From contig JAVBUP010000050.1 in NCBI GenBank assembly GCA_031555175.1, positions 1 to 31,847 on the forward strand: a stretch of 31,847 nt of DNA. The letters run 5' to 3'. This DNA is from JAVBUP01 sp031555175 (GTDB lineage Bacteria; Bacillota_I; Bacilli_A; Erysipelotrichales; Coprobacillaceae). How positions within the stretch are numbered: position 1 is the stretch's first letter; each line of letters starts with the position of its first letter. Of this stretch, positions 1-6,183 are shown piece by piece. Below the pieces are notes generated by a model that saw nothing but the letters and a program-made list of their open reading frames with translations, was not told the DNA's origin and did not search any database. The translations under genes were made by a program, and so were the position numbers.

Positions 1-55
1 CTAATAAAATATCTATCTGGGCTTTCTTTTTATCATCTATTTGTTTATAATTCAT
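1..55 (-). CDS. 5' end of an unidentified gene, cut by the window edge
   Basis: Only the first 18 codons are in the window; the gene runs leftward past base 1. The start is ATG at 55-53, preceded by a strong Shine-Dalgarno sequence AAAAGGAG (68-61) five bases upstream. The peptide starts MNYKQIDDKKKAQIDILL, which is hydrophilic and probably helical. This is too short to assign. The spacing of charged and hydrophobic residues is loosely like the N-terminal helix-turn-helix lead-in of IS30-type transposases, but that is a guess. Confidence 0.55.
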   Translation of the reverse strand, partial: MNYKQIDDKKKAQIDILL

Positions 56-57
56 AT

Positions 58-82
58 GAGCTCCTTTTCGTCGGGTGAGCTC
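58..82 (-). promoter_or_regulatory. Inverted repeat that could mask the ribosome binding site of the 1-55 gene
   Basis: The palindrome GAGCTC occurs at 58-63 and again at 77-82 with 13 bases between. In the minus-strand transcript the two copies can pair in a 6-bp stem, and the downstream copy overlaps the GGAG of the ribosome binding site. This is only a candidate translational control hairpin. On the plus strand the same stem is followed by TTTTATTA, so a weak plus-strand terminator is the alternative. Confidence 0.25.
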
Positions 83-93
83 TTTTATTATAT

Positions 94-121
94 CAAAAAA
101 ACCACACCTCTGTGGTGCGGT
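94..121 (-). terminator. Second terminator downstream of uppP
   Basis: Read on the minus strand, ACCGCACC (121-114) pairs with GGTGTGGT (108-101) around a 5-base loop, with one G-T pair, and runs straight into seven T residues. It lies behind the hairpin at 142-163 and insulates uppP from the next minus-strand gene. Confidence 0.75.
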
Positions 122-141
122 TCAATTTTGAATTAAGGAAA

Positions 142-163
142 TAAAAAACGACCATTTGGTCGT
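142..163 (-). terminator. Terminator of uppP
   Basis: On the minus strand ACGACCA (163-157) pairs perfectly with TGGTCGT (154-148), followed by TTTTTTATT. It begins 8 bases after the uppP stop codon. Confidence 0.85.
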
Positions 164-170
164 CTATATT

Positions 171-1022
171 TTATAAGAATAATAATGTTAGTACTCCAAC
201 AATTGTACAATAAATAGCGAAGTAGTTTAGTTTATTTTTATTGAGTATTTTGAATAACAATATTAATGCAAAATATGTTGTAACGATACTTACTAGAAAT
301 GCTAATAAATATGGTAACCATAGTGTTGATAAGGTAGTACTCCTAAAGAAATCAGGAAGTTTTAATACAATTGCTCCTAAACTTACAGGCATAAACATAA
401 AGAATGAGAAATCTCGCGCTGTCTTTTGATCTAGGCCACCGATTAATCCGCCAGTGATTGTTGAACCACTTCTAGACAATCCAGGAATTAGAGCTGCTAG
501 TTGGAATAATCCCATACGTATTGCATCAAATAATGTTAAATCTTTTTCTTTGCGCTTTCCTTTGTATCCCATTGTGTGGATAGTCATTAAGAAAGTAGCG
601 GTTACTAATAATGCGATACCAACTAACTTAGCTGAGGAGAATGCACTACCAATAGCATCTTCAAATAATACACCACCTATCGCAGCAGGGATTGTTGCAA
701 TAACTAATAATATAATGTATTTAATCTCTCTTTTAGTAGAATCTCTTTTCTTGCTATTGAAACAAAAATTCCATGCACCAGTTAATAAACGCATAATATC
801 TTTGCGATAGTAAAACATAATAGCGATGAGTGAACCAGTATTTACAATGACTTCAAAAGTAATATCGCTTTTTCCAAGTAGCTCAGCAGCTTTTGGTGTT
901 AATAATCCTAACTTTTCGAATATGCTTTGAAATATAACTAAATGACCACTGCTTGATACAGGAATCGGTTCAGTTATCCCTTGAATTGCCCCTAATAGAA
1001 TATATATGATAATATCTTTCAC
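171..1022 (-). CDS. uppP: Undecaprenyl-diphosphatase UppP (BacA family)
   Basis: An integral membrane phosphatase that recycles undecaprenyl pyrophosphate to undecaprenyl phosphate, the lipid carrier for peptidoglycan and wall polymers; overexpression of the family gives bacitracin resistance. The 283-aa length is typical. The (E/Q)xxxE motif is present as Q14 and E18, followed by PVSSSGH with His27. The second conserved motif, PGLSRSGSTITGG with its Arg, lies at 180-192. Several hydrophobic segments fill the rest. The start is GTG (1022-1020), chosen because GGAGGT (1035-1030) sits 7 bases upstream. It is transcribed alone, divergently from the gene at 1109, with two terminators behind it. 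Confidence 0.96.
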   Translation of the reverse strand: MKDIIIYILLGAIQGITEPIPVSSSGHLVIFQSIFEKLGLLTPKAAELLGKSDITFEVIVNTGSLIAIMFYYRKDIMRLLTGAWNFCFNSKKRDSTKREIKYIILLVIATIPAAIGGVLFEDAIGSAFSSAKLVGIALLVTATFLMTIHTMGYKGKRKEKDLTLFDAIRMGLFQLAALIPGLSRSGSTITGGLIGGLDQKTARDFSFFMFMPVSLGAIVLKLPDFFRSTTLSTLWLPYLLAFLVSIVTTYFALILLFKILNKNKLNYFAIYCTIVGVLTLLFL

Positions 1023-1047
1023 AATTATTACCTCCGTTCAATATACT

Positions 1048-1076
1048 ATTATATATGAATTATCATATAAAATAAA
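1048..1076 (-). promoter_or_regulatory. Candidate promoter of uppP
   Basis: On the minus strand a perfect -10 TATAAT (1053-1048) is preceded by a 17-base spacer and a weak -35 TTTATT (1076-1071). It leaves a short leader before the uppP ribosome binding site. Confidence 0.45.
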
Positions 1077-1108
1077 CCTATTTTCATATATTAACATGAG
1101 GGTGTTCT

Positions 1109-1306
1109 ATGGAGAAAATATTGCTATTAATTATTGGTTTAATCCTATTTGTATATGGAATACTATACTTACTTATTTACGCTAACTTAATTCTATATGG
1201 TCTATCATTTGGGCAGTATATATCCTTTGTAGGTCAACGGGTAGAATGCTATAGCGTATTTATTGGATTGTTTATGATGTTGACAAGTAAAATGATCGAG
1301 GTGTAA
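1109..1306 (+). CDS. Small two-span membrane protein, unknown function
   Basis: A 65-aa hydrophobic protein with two predicted membrane segments (about residues 4-26 and 37-60) joined by a short loop containing GQYISF. The start ATG follows GAGGGTG at 1098-1104. Its stop codon is one base from the start of the next gene, so the two are translationally coupled and share an mRNA. I do not recognise a family. The coupling to the DUF3603 gene suggests a shared role but proves nothing. Confidence 0.65.
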   Translation: MEKILLLIIGLILFVYGILYLLIYANLILYGLSFGQYISFVGQRVECYSVFIGLFMMLTSKMIEV

Positions 1307-1307
1307 T

Positions 1308-1892
1308 ATGAAACTTAAAAATATTTTGGTAAATTGGTCGTATGCTGATGAGGAACTATTAGAGCCTTATGAGTGGAGTGATGATGATGATTTAGAATCA
1401 ATTGAATCAGTTAATCTTTATAAGATAAGTAAAAATCAAATGTATGATATGTACTATAGTCAAATGCATTGCATGACTGATTTTGAAGACAAAGTTGTTA
1501 CTTTCTGTGATGAGCATATCGTATTAGTTGTAGAATTTGATGAAGATAATCAAATCTTTGCTCGCAGTTTAGTGACGTATAGTGATCAGCTAAAGATTAT
1601 TGATTTCATTGCTAAGGATAGTGTTGTAAATATAGACTATGAAGTAATTGAAGAAAGCTACAACAAGGAACTAGGATTAACTAGATTCGAAAGAGAAAAG
1701 AAGCAATTTGTAACAGATGAAATAGAGTACTTATATTTAAAAAGCCAGAAACTATTTTCTAAGATATATTTTGAAATATTCGGACATTTTGAAGATAGTA
1801 GTGAGAAGATGTATCAAAATATTATGAAAAGGATTGAAAAAGGCTATAATAGCATTCATGAATTGCTATATAAAGAGTTAATTAAGCGTTAA
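1308..1892 (+). CDS. DUF3603 (UPF0736, YjbA-like) family protein
   Basis: A 194-aa soluble protein. It resembles Bacillus YjbA along its length: an N-terminal V-N-W strand (residues 8-10), an acidic stretch with EWSDDDD (22-28), a central beta segment (EHIVLVVEF), then the marker LGLTRFEREKKQ near 122-133 (YjbA has GLTRKERQIKQ) and a C-terminal IHELLYKE helix. It is somewhat shorter than the about 250-residue Bacillus protein, lacking the C-terminal tail. Function is unknown for the family. It is read with the 65-aa membrane gene just upstream. The family call rests on remembered similarity. Confidence 0.72.
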   Translation: MKLKNILVNWSYADEELLEPYEWSDDDDLESIESVNLYKISKNQMYDMYYSQMHCMTDFEDKVVTFCDEHIVLVVEFDEDNQIFARSLVTYSDQLKIIDFIAKDSVVNIDYEVIEESYNKELGLTRFEREKKQFVTDEIEYLYLKSQKLFSKIYFEIFGHFEDSSEKMYQNIMKRIEKGYNSIHELLYKELIKR

Positions 1893-1896
1893 TCTG

Positions 1897-1925
1897 TTGA
1901 CTTTTATTAATTTAAAGAGTAAATT
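1897..1925 (+). promoter_or_regulatory. Promoter of the thrS T-box transcript
   Basis: TTGACT (1897-1902), a 17-base spacer, and TAAATT (1920-1925). It lies immediately after the stop codon of the DUF3603 gene and just ahead of the T-box leader, so transcription would start near 1932. Confidence 0.6.
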
Positions 1926-1929
1926 ATTA

Positions 1930-2146
1930 CTATAAGTAAATGCAATGATTTAGACAAGAATTATACTGTAAACTTAAGCGAGGAAATGATGGTGGAAGAT
2001 TTCTAGTGTAAAGTATGATTTACTACTAATGAGCTGCCCTTGAAAGAGATGGCCGGGTAATTAACGTTATAAATTAGAGATATACAATGTATATGAACCA
2101 AGGTGGTACCACGATTTAATCGTCCTTTACTATCTCGGTTTTTTTA
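1930..2146 (+). promoter_or_regulatory. T-box riboswitch sensing tRNA-Thr, upstream of thrS
   Basis: The leader ends in the T-box core GGTGGTACCACG (2102-2113), the part that pairs with the acceptor end of uncharged tRNA. Earlier, an apical hairpin (GGAAAT...ATTTCT with a GATGGTGGAAG loop, 1982-2004) is followed by ACTACTAATGAGC (2022-2034). The first ACT (2022-2024), six bases before GAGC, is the likely specifier and encodes Thr, which agrees with the downstream gene. The base after TGG in the core is T (2107), predicting A as discriminator base of the tRNA. A terminator can form from GAGATA (2077-2082) with TATCTC (2131-2136), plus an inner ACGAT/ATCGT hairpin, ahead of seven T residues (2139-2145). 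Uncharged tRNA-Thr should stabilise the antiterminator and switch thrS on. Confidence 0.93.
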
Positions 2147-2164
2147 TTTATAGGAGGAAATATT

Positions 2165-4066
2165 ATGATAAAAATTACATTTTTAGATGGAAGTATCAAG
2201 GAGTTTGATAGCGGTGTAACAGCAGAAGATATCGCTAATTCGATTTCTACTGGATTAAGAAAGAAATCTGTAGCTGCAAGAGTAAATGATGAAATCGTAG
2301 AATTAAATCGCCCAATTGAAGTTGATGCTAAACTGGAATTAATTACTAACGATTTAATCGATGCATTTGATGTATTAAATCACTCTACAGCGCATTTAAT
2401 GGCTCAAGCAATTAAGAATCTATACCCTGAAGCAAAGTTTGGTGTAGGGCCAAATATTGAAACTGGATTCTATTATGATGTAGATATCGATACATCAATC
2501 ACTGAAGCAGATTTGCCAAGTATTGAAAAAGAAATGAAACGTCTACAAGCTGCGGCATTGCCAATAGTTAGATCAGTTGTCTCAAAAGAAGAAGCTTTAG
2601 CTAAATTTAAAGATGATCCATATAAAACAGAGTTAATTTCTGGATTAGAAGGAGTAATTATGCTTTATACTCAAGGAGACTTTACAGATTTATGTCGTGG
2701 TGCCCATCTAATGAGAACAAGTGATATTAAAAACTTTAAACTACTATCGGTAGCAGGGGCGTATTGGCGTGGTGATTCAAACAACAAACAGCTTCAACGT
2801 ATTTATGGTACTAGTCATTTTACTAAAGAGAGTTTAGATAACTATTTAAAATTCTTAGAAGAAGCAGCAAAACGTGATCATAGAAAGTTAGGGAAAGAAT
2901 TAGAATTATTCTTCTTTAGTGAATATGGTCCAGGATTTCCATTCTTCTTACCTAAGGGAATGGTTGTAAGAAATGTATTAGAAGATTTATGGAGAAAAGA
3001 GCATACAAAAGCAGGATATGATGAAATTAAGACTCCTATTATGTTAAATAAAGAACTATGGGAAGTATCTGGTCACTGGTTTAACTATCGTGAAAATATG
3101 TATACATCAGAGATTGATGAACAAGATTATGCGATTAAGCCAATGAACTGCCCTGGATCAATTTTAACTTACAAGAATTCATTACATTCATATCGCGATT
3201 TCCCAATGCGCATGGGAGAGTTAGGATTAGTTCATAGACATGAATATAGTGGAGCGCTACATGGTTTATTTAGAGTAAGAAATTTTACACAAGATGATGC
3301 TCATCTATTTATAACTGAAGAGCAAATTGAAGAAGAAATTATTGGAGTTATGGATCTAATCGACCATTTCTATAAAGATATCTTTGGATTTGAATATCAT
3401 ATTGAATTGTCTACTAAACCAGAAAAAGCTATTGGTTCAGATGAAATTTGGGCAATTGCTGAGAAGGCATTAGAAAATGCATTGAATCATAAGGGCGTTG
3501 ATTATAAATTAAACCCAGGTGATGGGGCATTCTATGGTCCGAAGTTAGATTTTCATATTAAAGATGCTATTGGTAGAACTTGGCAATGTGGAACTATTCA
3601 ATTAGACTTTAACTTACCTGATAGATTTGATATGACATATATTGGTAGTGATGGTGAAAAACATCGTCCAGTTATGATTCATAGAGTAGTATATGGATCA
3701 CTTGAAAGATTATTTGGTATACTAGTAGAACATTATGCAGGAGCATTCCCAACTTGGTTAGCACCAGTTCAAGCTAAGATTATTCCAGTAAGTAATGCAG
3801 TGCATCTAGATTACGCTAATGAATTACAAGCAATTTTGAAAGATCATGATATTCGTATTGAACTAGATGATCGCGAAGAAAAACTTGGTTATAAGATTCG
3901 TGAAGCACAAGTACAAAAGATTCCTTATCAATTAGTTATTGGTGATAATGAAGTAGCAAATAAATCAGTTACATACCGTGAGTATGGTAGTCAAGACCAA
4001 GTAACTGTATCATTAGATGAGTTTATTTCAATGATTGAAGCTGAGATTAACAACAAGCATAAATAG
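2165..4066 (+). CDS. thrS: Threonyl-tRNA synthetase
   Basis: Charges tRNA-Thr with threonine in the cytoplasm. The 633-aa length is full. Domain order: TGS domain (1-60); editing domain with H73, H77, C177 and H181; class II catalytic core with motif 1 around GYDEIKTP (284-291), motif 2 with MNCPG (327-331) and the RHEYSG segment, and zinc ligands C329, H380 and H506; C-terminal anticodon-binding domain from about 535. The start ATG follows AGGAGG (2152-2157). A T-box leader controls it and a hairpin terminator ends it, so it is a single-gene unit. Confidence 0.98.
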   Translation: MIKITFLDGSIKEFDSGVTAEDIANSISTGLRKKSVAARVNDEIVELNRPIEVDAKLELITNDLIDAFDVLNHSTAHLMAQAIKNLYPEAKFGVGPNIETGFYYDVDIDTSITEADLPSIEKEMKRLQAAALPIVRSVVSKEEALAKFKDDPYKTELISGLEGVIMLYTQGDFTDLCRGAHLMRTSDIKNFKLLSVAGAYWRGDSNNKQLQRIYGTSHFTKESLDNYLKFLEEAAKRDHRKLGKELELFFFSEYGPGFPFFLPKGMVVRNVLEDLWRKEHTKAGYDEIKTPIMLNKELWEVSGHWFNYRENMYTSEIDEQDYAIKPMNCPGSILTYKNSLHSYRDFPMRMGELGLVHRHEYSGALHGLFRVRNFTQDDAHLFITEEQIEEEIIGVMDLIDHFYKDIFGFEYHIELSTKPEKAIGSDEIWAIAEKALENALNHKGVDYKLNPGDGAFYGPKLDFHIKDAIGRTWQCGTIQLDFNLPDRFDMTYIGSDGEKHRPVMIHRVVYGSLERLFGILVEHYAGAFPTWLAPVQAKIIPVSNAVHLDYANELQAILKDHDIRIELDDREEKLGYKIREAQVQKIPYQLVIGDNEVANKSVTYREYGSQDQVTVSLDEFISMIEAEINNKHK

Positions 4067-4071
4067 TATTT

Positions 4072-4096
4072 AAAACCTCTAAAATAGAGGTTTTAC
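4072..4096 (+). terminator. Terminator of thrS
   Basis: AAAACCTCT (4072-4080) pairs perfectly with AGAGGTTTT (4086-4094) around a 5-base loop. The A/T pairs on both sides make it potentially bidirectional. Confidence 0.8.
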
Positions 4097-4184
4097 TTTG
4101 TGTTTTTTGCTTTATAAATGCATTAAAACGTGTGCTTGTTTATATTTAGTAATTTTACATAAAATAACAAAATACACTCAATTG

Positions 4185-4287
4185 CGTAAAAATGAAGTAA
4201 AATGTAACTAAAAATACATATAAACTGTCGAAATATCTAGCCTTATTTTGAAAATGTTGTAAAATTGAAATGTAAAATATGTAAAAT
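4185..4287 (+). promoter_or_regulatory. Cluster of TGTAAA-type repeats ahead of the phosphate permease operon
   Basis: TGTAAA occurs at 4258-4263, 4271-4276 and 4280-4285, separated by 7 and 3 bases. Related copies lie at 4185-4190 (CGTAAA), 4196-4201 (AGTAAA) and 4203-4208 (TGTAAC), the first two 11 bases apart. On the minus strand these read TTTACA or close variants. This resembles PhoP boxes of Bacillus (TT[ACT]ACA repeats about 11 bases apart) and the next gene moves phosphate. The copies at 4258-4287 overlap possible -10 sequences (TAAAAT), so the exact promoter is unclear. Confidence 0.4.
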
Positions 4288-4305
4288 TACCAAAGGGGTG
4301 TATTT

Positions 4306-5313
4306 ATGAATGTAACTTTAGTAATTACGATCATATTAGTATTAGGAGTTATCTTTGTGAATGGTTGGACTGATGCACCAAATGCGATTGCAACAGTGGT
4401 TTCAACTAGAGCAATGTCTGCTAAGAAATCAATTCTGATGGCGGCAATTATGAACTTCTTAGGTTTAGCAATCATGACTATGATAAATGCCAAGGTTGCG
4501 ACTACTGTAGCTAATATGGTAGATTTTGGTACTGGGCAAGACTCGCAAATTGCTTTAATGTCTGCCTTATTTGCCATAGTTACTTGGGCAGTTGCTGCTT
4601 GGTACTTTGGGATTCCAACATCTGAAAGCCATGCTTTAATTGCTGGGGTGACAGGAGCTGGGATAGCGTTAAAAGGATTTAGCGCAATTAATGTTGGGGA
4701 ATGGTCAAAAGTCTTATATGGTCTAGTTTTATCATCAATAATTGGATTTGGTTTTGGATGGCTAGTAGTAAAAATAGTAGAGTTATTATTTAGACGAGCC
4801 AATCGCAAAAGGGCAACAGAATTCTTTACTGGTGGTCAAATTGCAATGGGAGCTGCCAATGCCTTTCTACATGGGGCCCAAGATGGGCAGAAGTTCATGG
4901 CTATTTTCTTGTTAGGATCATATTTAGCTAAAGGTGAAACGATTCCACCAAATTTTGTGATTCCAACAGAGATGATGGTAATTTGTGCTGTTGTTATGGG
5001 AATTGGAACTTCTATAGGTGGCTATAAAATTATTAAAGCAGTTGGTATGGATATGGTAAAACTAGAGAAATACCAAGGATTTGCAGCTGATGCGGCAGCA
5101 GCAGTTTGCCTATTATTTGCTTCTATTACTGGCTTACCTGTTAGTACAACTCACACTAAAACAACTGCTATTATGGGTGTAGGTGCTTCTAAAAGCATTT
5201 CAAATGTTAACTGGAAAGTTGTAAAAGAAATGGTGCTTGCTTGGGTGTTGACTTTTCCAGGCTGTGCTTTGATTGGATATTTGATGTCAATATTATTTAT
5301 GGCTATTTTATAG
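4306..5313 (+). CDS. pit: Inorganic phosphate permease, Pit family
   Basis: A secondary transporter of inorganic phosphate (PF01384). The protein is 335 aa with about ten membrane segments and the family's internal duplication. The first signature, NGWTDAPNAIATVVSTRAMS, spans residues 19-38; the second, with HGAQDGQK at 189-196, lies at 177-200. A third conserved patch, GLPVSTTHTKTTAI, lies near 277-290. The start ATG follows AAAGGGGTG. The DUF47 partner gene begins 12 bases after the stop, the usual pairing in Gram-positive bacteria. The upstream repeats may link it to phosphate supply. Confidence 0.95.
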   Translation: MNVTLVITIILVLGVIFVNGWTDAPNAIATVVSTRAMSAKKSILMAAIMNFLGLAIMTMINAKVATTVANMVDFGTGQDSQIALMSALFAIVTWAVAAWYFGIPTSESHALIAGVTGAGIALKGFSAINVGEWSKVLYGLVLSSIIGFGFGWLVVKIVELLFRRANRKRATEFFTGGQIAMGAANAFLHGAQDGQKFMAIFLLGSYLAKGETIPPNFVIPTEMMVICAVVMGIGTSIGGYKIIKAVGMDMVKLEKYQGFAADAAAAVCLLFASITGLPVSTTHTKTTAIMGVGASKSISNVNWKVVKEMVLAWVLTFPGCALIGYLMSILFMAIL

Positions 5314-5325
5314 GGGGAACATATA

Positions 5326-5952
5326 ATGGGAATGTTTAAAAAAGAAAAAGAATTTAATTATTTTGAAGCTTTTATTGAGTGTGCAGATTATACTATTCAA
5401 TCATCTAATAAACTATTAGAAATTGGCAAAGATTTTAAGAATATCAACAAAAAAGCAGAAGAACTATTAAGAATTGAACATGCTGCTGATGAGTTTAATA
5501 GAAAAATATATAAAGAGTTGAATGTTTCATTTATGACTCCCATTGATAGAGAAGATATATTTGATATTATTAATCATATCGATGATATAAATGATAACGC
5601 TAAAGAATTCGCTAATAAATGTATTGCGATGGACGTTAAAGATGTTCGTATAGGTTATAATGATCATGTTAATTTATTGGTTGAAGCTACAAACTTGTTA
5701 AAATCGGTAATGATTGAGTTTAAGAATTTTAAGAAATCTAAATACTTAGATGAAAAAACTATTGAACTGAAGAAAATAGAACAAGAAGCTGATAAAATAT
5801 ATCTTAATGCACTGCATAATCTGTTCACAACAGAGAAAAATCCAGTAGAAATTATTAAGTGGCGCGAGTTATATCGCCTATTAGAAGATTGTTTTGATGC
5901 TTGTGAAGATGTTATTCATGATATTGGAACTGTAATTTTAAAGAACAGCTAA
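5326..5952 (+). CDS. DUF47 (PhoU-like) Pit accessory protein
   Basis: A 208-aa soluble, all-helical, highly charged protein with the DUF47/TIGR00153 pattern. Key segments are the IEHAADEFNRKIYKEL helix near 50-65, the FMTPIDREDIFDIINHIDDI segment near 69-88, and KIEQEADKIY near 148-157. The E/D-rich helices match metal-cluster motifs of PhoU-like proteins. Members encoded beside pit are thought to regulate the permease. The start follows GGGGGAAC, 12 bases after pit, and a strong terminator ends the pair. Confidence 0.92.
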   Translation: MGMFKKEKEFNYFEAFIECADYTIQSSNKLLEIGKDFKNINKKAEELLRIEHAADEFNRKIYKELNVSFMTPIDREDIFDIINHIDDINDNAKEFANKCIAMDVKDVRIGYNDHVNLLVEATNLLKSVMIEFKNFKKSKYLDEKTIELKKIEQEADKIYLNALHNLFTTEKNPVEIIKWRELYRLLEDCFDACEDVIHDIGTVILKNS

Positions 5953-5977
5953 CAAGTAGGTAACTACTTGTTTTTTT
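5951..5977 (+). terminator. Terminator of the pit-DUF47 operon
   Basis: AACAAGTAG (5951-5959) pairs with CTACTTGTT (5964-5972) around GTAA, then seven T residues. The stem overlaps the stop codon. Confidence 0.92.
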
Positions 5978-5989
5978 ATCTAATTATAA

Positions 5990-6106
5990 TGCTCGCTGAT
6001 TAATGGTATAGAAGACTTCCCATACATTAATCGTGGTAGTCTTGAAGGTGAGCATGGTTTTGAAATTAGAAGATTTGGTTTAGTATGTCAACGACATAAT
6101 GAATAA
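5990..6106 (+). pseudogene. Possible coding remnant, 38 codons without a start
   Basis: Between the pit operon and pcrA one plus-strand frame stays open for 38 codons and has codon use like the neighbouring genes. It contains LINGIEDFPYINRG and then GSLEGEHGFEIRRFG, and stops at 6104-6106. No start codon or ribosome binding site fits, and a stop lies just upstream (5987-5989). I do not recognise the parent protein. The same DNA can fold: GATTAATG (5998-6005) pairs with CATTAATC (6025-6032) and ATGCTC (5989-5994) with GAGCAT (6050-6055), so a structured RNA or chance are alternatives. Confidence 0.3.
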
Positions 6107-6159
6107 TTTAGGATAAACCGTATTTTATTAAAGTACTTGTTTTTTATTATGTGTATTTT

Positions 6160-6168
6160 TGATATAAT
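6160..6168 (+). promoter_or_regulatory. Extended -10 promoter of pcrA
   Basis: TGATATAAT: perfect TATAAT at 6163-6168 with the TG extension at 6160-6161. No good -35 lies at the right distance (T-rich 6138-6145). It is 15 bases upstream of the pcrA start, implying a very short leader. Confidence 0.55.
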
Positions 6169-6183
6169 GAAAACGGTGATTAT

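Noticed and set aside
454..810. A 118-codon plus-strand open frame inside uppP
   Set aside because: Antisense to conserved UppP motifs, no ribosome binding site, no recognisable product.
4287..4808. A 173-codon open frame on the minus strand opposite pit
   Set aside because: It is fully antisense to a clear permease gene, has no ribosome binding site and an atypical composition; it reflects codon bias of pit.
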